This document shows, one piece after another, positions 54,241 through 64,000 of a stretch of DNA of 64,000 nt (position 1 is the stretch's first letter; each line of letters opens with the position of its first letter). The stretch lies in the NCBI RefSeq assembly GCF_018343695.1, contig NZ_JAGYPJ010000001.1:2777992-2841991 (forward strand), given 5' to 3'. Under the pieces are notes generated by a model, which saw nothing but the letters and a program-made list of their open reading frames with translations, made no database searches and had not been told where the DNA came from. The stretch comes from Lederbergia citrisecunda (GTDB taxonomy: Bacteria > Bacillota > Bacilli > Bacillales > Bacillaceae_C). The translations under genes were made by a program, and so were the position numbers.

Positions 54241-57200
54241 TTACATATTCCTACGGTACTTGCCGCCGACTGCATAAAGGGCATTTGTAATTTGTCCAAG
54301 ACTAGCCACTTTTGTTGTTTCCATTAGTTCTGCAAATATATTTCCTCCAGTAATGGCCGTTTCTTTTAATCTGGCAAGTGCCTGCTCCACCTTATCTTTA
54401 TGTTTATGTTGGAACGATGTTAAGTTTCGAATTTGCGTTTCTTTTTCTTCTTTTGACGCACGGGCAAGTTGGATGTCGTTCATTTCTTCTTCTGTCGGTG
54501 GATTCGGATTCAAATACGTATTGACTCCAATGATTGGTAGTTTTCCTGAATGCTTTAGCATTTCGTAATACATGGATTCTTCTTGAATTTTCCCGCGCTG
54601 ATACTGAGTTTCCATAGAGCCTAATACTCCACCACGGTCGTTTAGTCGCTCAAACTCTTGTAAAACGGCTTCTTCAACCAAATCCGTCAGTTCTTCAATG
54701 ATAAAAGAACCTTGAAGAGGATTTTCATTTTTTGATAAGCCATGCTCTTTCGTTATGATCATTTGTATTGCCATAGCGCGACGGACTGACTCTTCAGTCG
54801 GAGTCGTTATCGCCTCATCGTACGCATTTGTATGAAGAGAATTACAATTGTCCTGGAGGGCCATCAACGCTTGTAATGTTGTACGGATGTCGTTAAAATC
54901 GATTTCTTGAGCATGCAGAGACCGCCCAGATGTTTGAATATGATATTTCAACTTTTGACTACGTTCATCCCCTCCATATTTATTACGCATAACCGACGCC
55001 CAAATTCGTCTTGCCACTCTGCCAATTACTGTATATTCGGGGTCTAAACCGTTTGAAAAAAAGAATGAAAGATTCGGAGCAAAATCATTAATATTCATTC
55101 CTCGACTCAAATAATACTCCAAATACGTGAAGCCATTAGCAAGGGTAAATGCCAACTTTGATATCGGATTAGCCCCTGCTTCTGCAATATGGTAGCCAGA
55201 AATCGAAACGGAATAGTAATTCCGGATCTTATGATCAATAAAATATTGCTGGATGTCCCCCATCATGCGCAAAGCAAATTCGGTTGAAAAAATACATGTA
55301 TTCTGTCCTTGATCTTCTTTTAAAATATCAGCCTGTACCGTTCCTCTAACTGTTTCTAAAGTTCGAGCCTTTACTTTTTCATATTCTTCGTCTGTAATCG
55401 TTCTGCCTAGTTCTTTCGATTTCATTTCGGCTTGCTGGACAATGGCTGTATTTAAAAACATCGCTAATATAATCGGTGCTGGCCCATTGATCGTCATCGA
55501 TACAGACGTTGTTGGTGAGCAGAGATCGAAGCCTGCATACAGTTTATTCATATCATCCAGTGTACAAATACTGACGCCACTTTCCCCTACTTTTCCATAA
55601 ATATCCGGCCGATAATCCGGATCTTCCCCATACAAAGTAACGGAGTCAAAAGCAGTGCTCAATCGCTTTGCTTCATCATCTTTCGATAAAAAATGAAAAC
55701 GGCGATTTGTTCGTTCAGGAGTTCCTTCCCCTGCAAATTGTCGTTTCGGATCTTCTCCTTGACGTTTAAAAGGAAATACACCTGCAGTAAAAGGGAACGC
55801 CCCCGGAACATTTTCCTTATACACAAATCTTAATATTTCTCCGTAGTCTTCGAATTTCGGAAGGGAGACTTTTGGTATAGAAAGTCCAGACAATGTATGA
55901 ACTTTTAACTCGGTTGTGATTTCACGATTGCGAATGATAGTGGTGAACCGATCGGCTGCGTATTTTTCTTTTGTTGTCTCCCACTCTTCTAGAATTTTAA
56001 TTGAAGTCGGAGTAAGTTGAGCTTTTGTTGTTTCTTTTACATTTATAAGTTCCTCTATTACATTAGGGGTCACTTCACTCTCTTTTGTCGCTACAATCGC
56101 TCCTTCAAGCTGAAACAGCTTGCGCGCTAGTTTTACTTGCTCTTCCGATTGTTTGTGATAATTGCGGACGGATTCGACAATTTCACGCAAATAATATTGA
56201 CGATTAATCGGTATGATTACGTCCCTTTTTTCACTAACTTCTATCGGCTTTCTGGAAAAATTCCATTTCGAACCGGTTTTTTCATTTATCTTTTCAATCA
56301 ATGCTGCAAACAAAGCATTCGTACCTGGGTCGTTAAATTGGCTAGCGATTGTACCGTACACAGGCATCGTTTCGAGTTGATGATCAAATAATATATGGCT
56401 ACGCTGGTATTGCTTTCGAACCTGATTTCTAGCATCCTCTGAACCTTTTCGCTCAAATTTATTAATGACAATAAGATCGGCATAATCAATCATGTCGATT
56501 TTTTCAAGCTGTGAAGGAGCTCCAAATTCACTTGTCATGACGTACATTGAAATGTCGCTAACATTAATTATTTCCGCATCCCCTTGACCAATCCCACTCG
56601 TTTCAACAATAACAAGGTCTACCCCGGCCGCTTTCACGATATGAACGGCATCCTGGATCGCATTGGAAACCTCACTTCTAGAACCACGGGTTGCTAAGCT
56701 TCTCATATAAACATTTGGTGAAAAGATGGCGTTCATTCTGATTCGATCACCCAAAAGTGCTCCACCTGTTTTTTGTTTTGTCGGATCTACGGATAGAATC
56801 GCGACTTTTTTGTCCGGAAACTCATTTACAAAACGACGGATGATTTCATCTGTGAGTGAGCTTTTTCCTGCTCCGCCCGTACCTGTAATTCCAAGTACAG
56901 GAGCATTTCCTGGCTTTATATTTTCAAATATATTCGTGAGAGCTTCTTTATTGTTTTCAATAACGGTAATAAGTTTAGCGGCTGCTTGCATATTACCATC
57001 GATCAGTTTTTCAACTTCACTTTCCAGCATTGGAATGGGTGTTTCCGTATCACATTCCTTAAGCATTATATTGATCATGCCTTGTAGACCGTGGGTACGC
57101 CCGTCCTCAGGAGAAAAAATCCTTGCGATCCCATAATCGTGAAGTTCCTTTATTTCACGTGGAATGATGACTCCGCCTCCACCGCCATAAATTCTGATAT

Positions 57201-57477
57201 GTTGAGTACCTTTTTCAACAAGTAAATCATGCATATATTTAAAATATTCAACATGGCCACCTTGATAAGAAGAAATAGCAATCCCTTGTACATCCTCTTG
57301 TATCGCTGCATTGACCACTTCTTCGACAGAACGATTATGACCGAGGTGGATCACTTCTGCACCACTCGCCTGTAAAATTCTCCTCATAATATTGATGGAG
57401 GCATCATGGCCGTCGAATAAACTGGATGCTGTTATGAATCGGATATGATTCTTCGGTCTGTAAACATCAGTCGTCAC
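54241..57477 (-). CDS. icmF: Fused isobutyryl-CoA mutase IcmF
   Basis: 1,078 residues from a GTG ([20 protein letters not shown]) after AGGAGGGGTAAC, the usual length. Domain order: B12-binding domain ([19 protein letters not shown]), G-protein chaperone with Walker [14 protein letters not shown] and [12 protein letters not shown], then mutase subunit ([34 protein letters not shown]). Uses adenosylcobalamin to interconvert isobutyryl-CoA and butyryl-CoA (some also isovaleryl/pivalyl-CoA). Follows the TetR gene by 10 bases, heading the acyl-CoA cluster's end. Confidence 0.94.
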   Translation of the reverse strand: MTTDVYRPKNHIRFITASSLFDGHDASINIMRRILQASGAEVIHLGHNRSVEEVVNAAIQEDVQGIAISSYQGGHVEYFKYMHDLLVEKGTQHIRIYGGGGGVIIPREIKELHDYGIARIFSPEDGRTHGLQGMINIMLKECDTETPIPMLESEVEKLIDGNMQAAAKLITVIENNKEALTNIFENIKPGNAPVLGITGTGGAGKSSLTDEIIRRFVNEFPDKKVAILSVDPTKQKTGGALLGDRIRMNAIFSPNVYMRSLATRGSRSEVSNAIQDAVHIVKAAGVDLVIVETSGIGQGDAEIINVSDISMYVMTSEFGAPSQLEKIDMIDYADLIVINKFERKGSEDARNQVRKQYQRSHILFDHQLETMPVYGTIASQFNDPGTNALFAALIEKINEKTGSKWNFSRKPIEVSEKRDVIIPINRQYYLREIVESVRNYHKQSEEQVKLARKLFQLEGAIVATKESEVTPNVIEELINVKETTKAQLTPTSIKILEEWETTKEKYAADRFTTIIRNREITTELKVHTLSGLSIPKVSLPKFEDYGEILRFVYKENVPGAFPFTAGVFPFKRQGEDPKRQFAGEGTPERTNRRFHFLSKDDEAKRLSTAFDSVTLYGEDPDYRPDIYGKVGESGVSICTLDDMNKLYAGFDLCSPTTSVSMTINGPAPIILAMFLNTAIVQQAEMKSKELGRTITDEEYEKVKARTLETVRGTVQADILKEDQGQNTCIFSTEFALRMMGDIQQYFIDHKIRNYYSVSISGYHIAEAGANPISKLAFTLANGFTYLEYYLSRGMNINDFAPNLSFFFSNGLDPEYTVIGRVARRIWASVMRNKYGGDERSQKLKYHIQTSGRSLHAQEIDFNDIRTTLQALMALQDNCNSLHTNAYDEAITTPTEESVRRAMAIQMIITKEHGLSKNENPLQGSFIIEELTDLVEEAVLQEFERLNDRGGVLGSMETQYQRGKIQEESMYYEMLKHSGKLPIIGVNTYLNPNPPTEEEMNDIQLARASKEEKETQIRNLTSFQHKHKDKVEQALARLKETAITGGNIFAELMETTKVASLGQITNALYAVGGKYRRNM

Positions 57478-57487
57478 GTTACCCCTC

Positions 57488-58132
57488 CTATTTCGTTTGG
57501 TAGCCTTTAATCCCCGAAAATAGTAAGTCGATTTGAAGCGTAATATAGTCCTCGATAGAATAATTTTTTTTAAAAGCCCAACGTCGGAATCCCCACATTT
57601 GCCCTTGAACAAAGATATTATGCGCGAGTAAATGTTGATGTTCTTTTCCAATATCTAACTCGCCATTTTCCACACAACGATTGATCAATCGTTCAAACAT
57701 CGAGACCATTTCCAGCTCTTTTTTCAAAACATAGGGAATCGCTTCTTGAGAAAGTGCCTTCGCCTCTTGGTACATGACGAGCACTTCATCCTGCATATCG
57801 TCGATTAGCTTAAAATAATGTCTGATTCCAAGTTTAAGACTTTCAAGCGTTCCTTGGCCGAGGTCGATGCTGCTTAATCGTTTGCTCACCTCATCGTAAA
57901 TACTGTCGCAAACAAGATAGAGAACATCTTCTTTCGTTCTGATATATTCATATAATGTTCCAATACTGAACCCTGACGCTTTGGCAATTTCTCTTGTTGT
58001 TGTTCGATGGAAGCCCTTCTCTTTAAAAAGTGAGACCGCCCCGTGAATCATTTGATCACGACGTTTTTTAATAAGGTTTTCGTCTTTTACGGATGCATGA
58101 ACCTCTCGTTTCTGCTCCAATTCCGCTTTCAC
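57488..58132 (-). CDS. TetR-family regulator of the acyl-CoA cluster
   Basis: 214 residues from a GTG. HTH in [20 protein letters not shown]; the C-terminal ligand domain is all helical with [16 protein letters not shown] as in FadR-like TetR regulators of Bacillus. By context it should sense an acyl-CoA and repress the degradation genes around it. Spacing suggests co-transcription with icmF. Confidence 0.88.
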   Translation of the reverse strand: MKAELEQKREVHASVKDENLIKKRRDQMIHGAVSLFKEKGFHRTTTREIAKASGFSIGTLYEYIRTKEDVLYLVCDSIYDEVSKRLSSIDLGQGTLESLKLGIRHYFKLIDDMQDEVLVMYQEAKALSQEAIPYVLKKELEMVSMFERLINRCVENGELDIGKEHQHLLAHNIFVQGQMWGFRRWAFKKNYSIEDYITLQIDLLFSGIKGYQTK

Positions 58133-58179
58133 CCACTTTCTATTTTGAATGTGCTAGATTCATTAGAATTACAAAACGA

Positions 58180-59316
58180 CTATTTCGTTAACATTCGAGA
58201 AATAACGAGACGTTGAATCTCTTGAGTACCTTCATAAATCTGAGTAATTTTCGCATCTCTCATATAACGCTCTACCGGATAATCCTTCGTATATCCATAC
58301 CCTCCAAATATTTGGACTGCTTCTATCGTCACTTTCATTGCCGTGTCTCCCGCCATTAGCTTAGACATTGCAGATTCTTTTCCGTATGGTAGACCCGCTG
58401 ATTCCAGCCATGCTGCTTGATATGTGAGGAGGCGTGATGCTTCAATCGATGTCGCCATATCAGCAAGCTTGAAAGAGATTCCTTGATTTTCGACAATTGG
58501 TTTTCCGAATTGCTTTCTCTCTTTTGCGTAAGCTATTGCAGCATCTAGCGCTCCTTGGGCGATCCCAACCGCTTGGGCAGCAATTCCGTTTCGACCACCA
58601 TCAAGTGTCATCATCGCAATTTTGAAACCTTGCCCCACTTCGCCGAGAACATTTTTAACAGGTACTTTGCAATCTTCAAAAATGATTTCAGTAGTCGGTG
58701 ATGAGCGAATGCCCAGTTTTTTCTCCTTTTTCCCCACAGCAAAGCCTTCAAAATCTTTTTCAATAATAAATGCCGTTGTACTTCGGTTGTCATTCGGATT
58801 GGTTAGGGCAAAAACAATATAAATGTCCGCAATTCCACCATTTGTGATGAAAATTTTCGATCCGTTTAATATATAATTGTCACCATCCAGACGAGCCGTA
58901 CTTTTCATCCCGCCTGCATCAGAGCCAGATCCAGGTTCAGTAAGTCCGTAAGCACCTATTTTTGATCCTTCAGCCAGTGGTCGTAAATATGTTTGTTTCT
59001 GTTCTTCCGTTCCAAATTTAAATAATGGCCAACAGGCGAGTGATGTGTGAGCAGAAAGTGTAACACCTGTTGATGCACACACCCGTGAAAGCTCTTCTAC
59101 CGCGATACAGTACGCCAAATAGTCGCTCCCTATTCCACCGTACTCCTCCGGCCAAGGTATTCCCGTCAATCCAAGTTCAGCCATTTTTTTAAATATCTCC
59201 ATATCAAAGCGCTCTTCTTCATCTCTCTCTGCTGCAGTTGGCGCAACTTCATTCTCAGCAAAATCCCGGACCATCTTACGAATCATTTCATGCTCTTCAC
59301 TTAGTCGAAAATTCAT
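58180..59316 (-). CDS. acdA: Acyl-CoA dehydrogenase (AcdA-like)
   Basis: 378 residues. FAD motifs [19 protein letters not shown] and the catalytic Glu in [20 protein letters not shown]-terminal arrangement of short/branched-chain enzymes. Oxidises acyl-CoA to 2-enoyl-CoA with electrons to ETF. RBS AGGAGGAAAAAGGG sits immediately after a 17-bp hairpin. Close paralogue of the next gene. Confidence 0.9.
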   Translation of the reverse strand: MNFRLSEEHEMIRKMVRDFAENEVAPTAAERDEEERFDMEIFKKMAELGLTGIPWPEEYGGIGSDYLAYCIAVEELSRVCASTGVTLSAHTSLACWPLFKFGTEEQKQTYLRPLAEGSKIGAYGLTEPGSGSDAGGMKSTARLDGDNYILNGSKIFITNGGIADIYIVFALTNPNDNRSTTAFIIEKDFEGFAVGKKEKKLGIRSSPTTEIIFEDCKVPVKNVLGEVGQGFKIAMMTLDGGRNGIAAQAVGIAQGALDAAIAYAKERKQFGKPIVENQGISFKLADMATSIEASRLLTYQAAWLESAGLPYGKESAMSKLMAGDTAMKVTIEAVQIFGGYGYTKDYPVERYMRDAKITQIYEGTQEIQRLVISRMLTK

Positions 59317-59330
59317 CCCTTTTTCCTCCT

Positions 59331-59369
59331 AACCCGTCCCTATGGGGACTGTCCCCATAGGGGCGGGTT
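59331..59369. repeat. 17-bp hairpin between the two acyl-CoA dehydrogenase genes
   Basis: AACCCGTCCCTATGGGG/CCCCATAGGGGCGGGTT with a 5-base loop. It spans from the upstream gene's stop to the downstream RBS. Words GGGGACTGTCCC are shared with 33155-33204. Confidence 0.75.
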
Positions 59370-60508
59370 CACTTTTTTAGTAGATGTTTTGCAATGACAA
59401 TACGTTGAATTTCGCTTGTGCCTTCATATATTTCGGTGATTTTGGCATCGCGAAAATAACGTTCGACCGGGTAGTCCTTCGTGTAGCCGTAGCCGCCAAA
59501 CACTTGGAGAGCTTCTGTTGCCACTTCAACGGCAGTTTTAGAAGTGAACAGCTTTGCCATGGAGGCTTCTTTTCCGCATGGGATTCCTCTTTGCCACAAA
59601 TCGGCAGCTCGATAGACTAAGAGACGTGAACTTTCAACAGCTGCCGCCATGTCTGATAATTTAAAGGCAATTCCTTGTTGTTCAGCGATAGGCTTTCCGA
59701 ATTGTTTACGTTCACCAGCATATTTAATTGCCGCTTCAAAAGCGGCCTCTGCAATCCCTAACGCTTGAGCCGCAATTCCAATTCGACCAATATTTAAATT
59801 GGAAAGCGCAATTTTGAAGCCTTTCCCTTCTTCGCCAAGCCTATTTTCGACCGGCACTAAAGCATCCTCAAACGTTATTTGCACTGTTCTTGAGCCATGG
59901 AGTCCCATTTTTTTTTCATCTTTTCCTATGATTAAACCCGGCGTATCCTTCTCCACGATAAAAGCGGTCATCCCTCTGCTGCCCGCATTCGGATCCGTTA
60001 AGGCAAATACAATATAAAGGTCGGCTTCTCCGCCATTCGAAACAAAGGCTTTCGTTCCATTTAGTTTGTAGTGATCATCAACTCGGGTCGCACGAGTTTG
60101 AATATTAGCAGCATCCGATCCTGCATTTGGTTCTGTAAGCGAAAATGCTCCTAAATATTCTCCTTTTGCAAGCTTCGTTACATATTTTTGTTTTTGATCT
60201 TCCGTTCCAAAGTAAACAATCGGATTTGTACCGACGGAAGTATGGACAGATAAAATGACCCCCATAGTCGCACTAATCTTAGAAATTTCGTGTATAGCGA
60301 TAATATAAGAAGTAAAATCCATTTCCGAACCACCATATGTTTCAGGAACGGTAATTCCCATTAATCCGAGTGGCCCCATCTTTTTTAAAGCTTCACGTGG
60401 AAATTCACCAGCTTCCATTTTTTCAATACATGGTGTAATTTCCTTTACCGCAAAATCACGAACCATATTCCTCATCATCAACTGTTCATCGGTAAATTGG
60501 AATCTCAT
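59369..60508 (-). CDS. Acyl-CoA dehydrogenase (MmgC/Bcd-like)
   Basis: 379 residues. [37 protein letters not shown] and the catalytic Glu in IYEGTSEIQRIVIAKHLL. Probably butyryl- or branched short-chain acyl-CoA dehydrogenase. About 60% similar by eye to its neighbour, implying an old duplication. Confidence 0.9.
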   Translation of the reverse strand: MRFQFTDEQLMMRNMVRDFAVKEITPCIEKMEAGEFPREALKKMGPLGLMGITVPETYGGSEMDFTSYIIAIHEISKISATMGVILSVHTSVGTNPIVYFGTEDQKQKYVTKLAKGEYLGAFSLTEPNAGSDAANIQTRATRVDDHYKLNGTKAFVSNGGEADLYIVFALTDPNAGSRGMTAFIVEKDTPGLIIGKDEKKMGLHGSRTVQITFEDALVPVENRLGEEGKGFKIALSNLNIGRIGIAAQALGIAEAAFEAAIKYAGERKQFGKPIAEQQGIAFKLSDMAAAVESSRLLVYRAADLWQRGIPCGKEASMAKLFTSKTAVEVATEALQVFGGYGYTKDYPVERYFRDAKITEIYEGTSEIQRIVIAKHLLKK

Positions 60509-60532
60509 AGTGGACCTCCTAAAATTAAGGAA

Positions 60533-61384
60533 TCAGCCGTATTCGTAAATACCGCGTCCAGTCTTTTTACCAAGCCTACCTGCCTTCACGTATTTTCGTA
60601 AAAGTGGACATGGTCGATATTTATCGTCGCCAAAGCCATCATGCAACGTTTCCATAATATAGAGGCATGTATCGAGTCCAATAACGTCAGCTAATGTAAG
60701 AGGCCCCATTGGGTGATTCATCCCAAGCTTCATCACTTCATCAATCGCTTCCTTCGTTGCTACACCTTCATAAAGAGTAAAGATAGCCTCGTTGATCATA
60801 GGCATAAGGACACGATTCGAAACAAATCCTGGAAAATCATTCACTTCAACAGGTACTTTCCCAAGAGCTTTCGCCATAGCTTCAACCACTTCATATACTT
60901 CATCATCTGTGGCAAGCCCTCGAATAATTTCTACCAATCTCATAACTGGTACAGGATTCATAAAGTGCATGCCGATCACTCTTTCCGGTCGATTTGTTGC
61001 GGCAGCGATTTCTGTAATCGGGAGTGAAGATGTGTTGGAGGCGAGGATCGCATGTTGCGGAGCAATCTCATCTAACTTAGAGAAAATCTCTTTTTTTATC
61101 CCCATATTTTCGGTTGCAGCCTCAATGATGATATCCACGTTATTTGCATCGATTACATCAGTGGAACTGTATAAGTTTTCCATTACATTTTCTTTCTCTA
61201 TTTCTGTCATTCTTCCTTTTGTAACTTGGCGGTTTAAATTTTGCTCGATTATCTTGAAACCTTTTTCCACAAGTTCATCCGCCAAGTCATTCAAGTACAC
61301 TTTGTATCCTGCCGCTGCACATACTTGGGCAATCCCTGAGCCCATTTGCCCAGCACCGACGACCATCACTGTTTTGATATCCAT
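60533..61384 (-). CDS. mmgB: 3-hydroxybutyryl-CoA dehydrogenase
   Basis: 283 residues from MDIKTVMVVGAGQMGSGIAQ. NAD-binding GAGQMGSGIAQ, catalytic His in MHFMNPVPVMRLVEI, and Asn/Pro motif GMNHPMGPLTLADVIGLD. Oxidises 3-hydroxyacyl-CoA in beta-oxidation or the reverse in butyrate formation. Its start overlaps the RBS zone at the end of the thiolase gene (2-base gap). Confidence 0.93.
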   Translation of the reverse strand: MDIKTVMVVGAGQMGSGIAQVCAAAGYKVYLNDLADELVEKGFKIIEQNLNRQVTKGRMTEIEKENVMENLYSSTDVIDANNVDIIIEAATENMGIKKEIFSKLDEIAPQHAILASNTSSLPITEIAAATNRPERVIGMHFMNPVPVMRLVEIIRGLATDDEVYEVVEAMAKALGKVPVEVNDFPGFVSNRVLMPMINEAIFTLYEGVATKEAIDEVMKLGMNHPMGPLTLADVIGLDTCLYIMETLHDGFGDDKYRPCPLLRKYVKAGRLGKKTGRGIYEYG

Positions 61385-61385
61385 A

Positions 61386-62582
61386 TTATGATTCCACCAC
61401 CTGTGCAACTTCGATTAGAACCGCATCACCTTGACCGCCGCCTGAACATATCGACGCTATTCCTAGTCCACCTCCACGTCGTCTCAATTCGTATGCCAAA
61501 GTTAAAATAATCCTCGCTCCACTAGCTCCGATTGGATGCCCAAGCGCGATTGCACCACCGTTTACATTCACTTTTTCGGATAGGAGATTAGCAATTTTAT
61601 TACTTGTAAGAGCTACAGCTGCAAAAGCTTCATTGATTTCAAATAGATCAATGTCCTCTAAAGTTTTTCCGTATTTATTTAAAAGTTTATTGATGACAAT
61701 TCCAGGAGTTTGTGGGAAATCCTTCGCTTTTACTGCCACTTCTGCATGCCCGAGAATGTAAGCAAGTGGCTGCTTCCCTTCCTTTTTGGCACGTTCTTCA
61801 CTCATTAATACAAGTGCCGCTGCACCATCGTTTACTCCAGGGGCGTTTCCAGCCGTGATCGTTCCATCTTTGTCGAAGACAGGCCTGAGCTTTGCCAATT
61901 TATCTAGCGTCGTATCCTTGCGCGGTGCCTCGTCATCCTTTATGACTAGAGGATCGCCTTTTCGCTGTGGAATTTCTACTTCAACAATTTCCTCGGCTAA
62001 CCTCCCTAACTCGATTGCTTTTACGGCTCTTTCGTGGCTCCTAAATGCCCATTCATCTTGCTCTTCCCTCGTAATCTCAAATTCTCTTGCCGTCTGATTT
62101 CCGTACGTTCCCATATGCACACCTGCAAACGAACAAGTGAGACCATCATGAGTAAGTAAATCGACTAATGCAGCATCGCCCATTTTGTATCCCCATCTTG
62201 CGTTCGGCAACATATAGGGAGCATTTGACATGGATTCCATTCCACCAGCTACAATCAGTTCTTCTTCTCCTAATCGAATGATTTGATCCGCAAGTGTGAC
62301 AGCTCTCATTCCTGAGGCACAAACTTTATTAATCGTTTCTGTTTTTACATTCCAAGGGATTCCGGCCTCCCAAGCAGTCTGTCTTGATGGCAATTGCCCC
62401 TGCCCGCCTTGTAAAACAGTTCCAAGTATGACCTCCTGCACCTCTTCAGGTCTCACATTGGCTCTCTCCATTGCCTCTCTTACTGCAATCCCACCTAGTT
62501 CTGAAGCTGTTAATGAACTAAGAGCTCCTCCAAATTTTCCAAAAGGAGTCCGTGCACCAGCAAGAATAACTGTTTTCGCCAT
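61386..62582 (-). CDS. mmgA: Acetyl-CoA C-acetyltransferase (thiolase)
   Basis: 398 residues. Nucleophilic Cys in [14 protein letters not shown], His in [12 protein letters not shown], second Cys in [13 protein letters not shown]. Splits acetoacetyl-CoA or similar short 3-ketoacyl-CoA. RBS AAAGGAGAGAATCG. First gene of the run mmgA-mmgB-acd-acdA-tetR-icmF, with a cre site just upstream. Confidence 0.93.
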   Translation of the reverse strand: MAKTVILAGARTPFGKFGGALSSLTASELGGIAVREAMERANVRPEEVQEVILGTVLQGGQGQLPSRQTAWEAGIPWNVKTETINKVCASGMRAVTLADQIIRLGEEELIVAGGMESMSNAPYMLPNARWGYKMGDAALVDLLTHDGLTCSFAGVHMGTYGNQTAREFEITREEQDEWAFRSHERAVKAIELGRLAEEIVEVEIPQRKGDPLVIKDDEAPRKDTTLDKLAKLRPVFDKDGTITAGNAPGVNDGAAALVLMSEERAKKEGKQPLAYILGHAEVAVKAKDFPQTPGIVINKLLNKYGKTLEDIDLFEINEAFAAVALTSNKIANLLSEKVNVNGGAIALGHPIGASGARIILTLAYELRRRGGGLGIASICSGGGQGDAVLIEVAQVVES

Positions 62583-62611
62583 AAACGATTCTCTCCTTTT
62601 TTAAAAAAATT

Positions 62612-62626
62612 AGTAAACGCTTACAA
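62612..62626 (-). promoter_or_regulatory. cre site (CcpA) at the thiolase promoter
   Basis: On the minus strand TTGTAAGCGTTTACT fits WTGNAANCGNWNNCW at all 15 positions. It overlaps the -10 of a fair sigma-A promoter (TTGAGC, 17 bases, TATTGT). Catabolite repression of the mmg operon by CcpA is known in B. subtilis. Confidence 0.65.
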
Positions 62627-62659
62627 TACCTTCGACTGAACGCTCGCTCAATTTCATTT

Positions 62660-62698
62660 TTTAAATAAGCGCTTCAAATAATATTGAAGCGCTTATGT
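62660..62698. terminator. Terminator-like hairpin after fadF
   Basis: TAAGCGCTTCAA/TTGAAGCGCTTA, a 12-bp stem; the minus-strand tail (TTTAAAAAATG) is only moderately T-rich. Confidence 0.6.
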
Positions 62699-62699
62699 T

Positions 62700-64000
62700 T
62701 TATGAAACAAGATCTGCTTCTTCTCCAAAGACTGCTTTCTCCAACAGCTCTGCTACATCATACGTTTTCACCGTGTCTTCTACTTCCTTCGCTTTCGTAC
62801 CATCTGAGAGCATCGTCAAACAATAAGGACATCCTGAACTGATGATTGAAGGATTGAGGGCAAGGGCTTGTTCTGTTCTAGCTACATTCACACGCTGACC
62901 TATATCCTCCTCCATCCACATTAGTCCTCCCCCAGCTCCACAGCACATGGCATTTTCGCGATTACGCTTGATTTCTACGAGTGTTACGCCAGGAATGGAT
63001 TTAAGGATTTCTCTCGGTGGATCATACACATCGTTATAACGTCCTAGATAGCAAGAGTCATGGAATGTAATTGTTTCTTTTACAGCATATCGCGGATGTA
63101 AACGACCTTCTTTAACAAGTTGATCAAGGAGCTCTGTATGATGATATACCTCCGCTTTGAATCCAAAATCAGGGTATTCATTTTTAAAAATATTATATGC
63201 GTGCGGATCGATCGTTACGATTTTCTTCACGTCATTTTTTTCGAACTCAGCAATATTGGCAGTTGCAAGTTCTTGGAATAAAAATTCATTTCCAAGACGA
63301 CGTGGTGTATCACCCGAATTTTTTTCCTTATTTCCAAGAATGGCAAAGGTAACCCCAGCTTCGTTTAACAATTTTGCAAAGGAAAGAGCAATTTTTTGAC
63401 TACGATTATCAAAAGCCCCCATCGAACCAACCCAGAATAAATATTCGAAGTCTTCTCCTGCTTTTTTCAATTCTTTAATAGTTGGTACAAATACATCTTC
63501 GTGAGCCTCCCGCCAATTTTCTTTTTCCTTGCGGTTCAGACCCCATGGATTTCCTTGTCGCTCAATGTTTTGCATCGCTCGCTGTGCATCGGGGTTCATT
63601 TTTCCTTCAGTTAGAACAAGATAGCGGCGCATATCAATGATGTGACTGACATGTTTATTCATCACTGGACATTGGTCTTCACAGTTACGACATGTTGTAC
63701 AAGCCCATAATTCCTCTTCCGTAATAATTTCACCTATCATGCTAGGCTCATAGTTTAGAGTAGCAGCCGTTTCTTCTGCTCCCTGACCTTTAGCCGCTTT
63801 TGCGATTTTGTTCCCGACAGTTCCTCCAAAAGCAAAAGTAGGAACCCATGGTTGCTTTTGAGTGACAGCCGCCCCGTAGTTCGTTAGATGATCACGAAGC
63901 TTCGTCATAATATCCATCGGGGAAAGCATTTTTCCTGTTCCTGATGCCGGGCACATATTCGTACAGCGGCCACATTCGACACAAGCGTATAAATCAACGA
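62700..64000 (-). CDS. fadF: Iron-sulfur oxidoreductase FadF, N-terminus cut off
   Basis: 433 residues visible; the frame runs off the window. Two ferredoxin-like [4Fe-4S] motifs, CVECGRCTNMCPA and CTTCRNCEDQCPV, then two CCG domains (SCYLGRYNDVYDPP; CCGAGGGLMWME; SGCPYCLTML). Full members have an N-terminal membrane domain. It passes electrons from ETF to menaquinone during beta-oxidation; B. subtilis ywjF. Confidence 0.92.
   Translation of the reverse strand, partial: VDLYACVECGRCTNMCPASGTGKMLSPMDIMTKLRDHLTNYGAAVTQKQPWVPTFAFGGTVGNKIAKAAKGQGAEETAATLNYEPSMIGEIITEEELWACTTCRNCEDQCPVMNKHVSHIIDMRRYLVLTEGKMNPDAQRAMQNIERQGNPWGLNRKEKENWREAHEDVFVPTIKELKKAGEDFEYLFWVGSMGAFDNRSQKIALSFAKLLNEAGVTFAILGNKEKNSGDTPRRLGNEFLFQELATANIAEFEKNDVKKIVTIDPHAYNIFKNEYPDFGFKAEVYHHTELLDQLVKEGRLHPRYAVKETITFHDSCYLGRYNDVYDPPREILKSIPGVTLVEIKRNRENAMCCGAGGGLMWMEEDIGQRVNVARTEQALALNPSIISSGCPYCLTMLSDGTKAKEVEDTVKTYDVAELLEKAVFGEEADLVS

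Overview
The window reads as a low-GC, endospore-forming, flagellated, probably competence-capable member of the Bacillaceae (Bacillus sensu lato). The evidence is sporulation genes (spoIIID, spoIIQ, spoIID, spoIIR, spo0F), distal flagellar rod genes (flhO, flhP), ssbB behind a ComK-type box, the delta subunit of RNA polymerase, YwlE and the MreB paralogue Mbl. From about 0.5 to 64 kb the gene order follows the ywq-to-ywj segment of the Bacillus subtilis map, with nearly all genes on the minus strand.

Layout: 1-5.4 kb, the end of an NlpC/P60 hydrolase, SWIM protein YwqB and SNF2 helicase YwqA, separated by a structured intergenic repeat. 5.5-10 kb, ssbB, ywpF, a small lipoprotein, and a divergent MFS exporter/XRE-TPR regulator pair with twin palindromic operators. 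10-20.7 kb, fabZ, flhP-flhO, mbl, spoIIID, spoIIQ, a group II intron sitting just after the spoIID terminator, spoIID, a 51-bp tandem repeat and murAA. 20.7-29.1 kb, ywmB, ywzB and the complete ATP synthase operon atpIBEFHAGDC. 29.7-39.6 kb, upp, glyA, ywlG, rpiB, a chemoreceptor, ywlE, mntP, ywlC, spoIIR, prmC and prfA, with a dense DnaA-box cluster across the spoIIR/ywlC junction. 39.7-48.7 kb, an ECF sigma/anti-sigma cassette, tdk, rpmE, rho, murAB, fbaA, spo0F and ywjG. 49.1-53.9 kb, a pyrG with two frameshifts, a DUF1846 protein, a broken small gene and rpoE. 54.2-64 kb, a branched-chain/short-chain acyl-CoA degradation cluster: icmF, a TetR regulator, two acyl-CoA dehydrogenases, a 3-hydroxyacyl-CoA dehydrogenase, a thiolase and FadF, with a CcpA-type cre site at the thiolase promoter.

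Most of the window is conserved core chromosome. The unusual material is between genes: (i) a repeat family with a conserved stem-loop resembling part of the hammerhead ribozyme core; (ii) ten DnaA boxes, largely in 12-bp-spaced pairs, that also encode Val-Asp-Lys motifs in the protein ends on both sides; (iii) a 51-bp tandem array open on both strands; (iv) the terminator-targeted intron; and (v) several single-gene lesions (pyrG, two small genes, a regulator without a standard start codon), which are either real decay or base-calling errors. No CRISPR array, tRNA, rRNA or prophage was seen.
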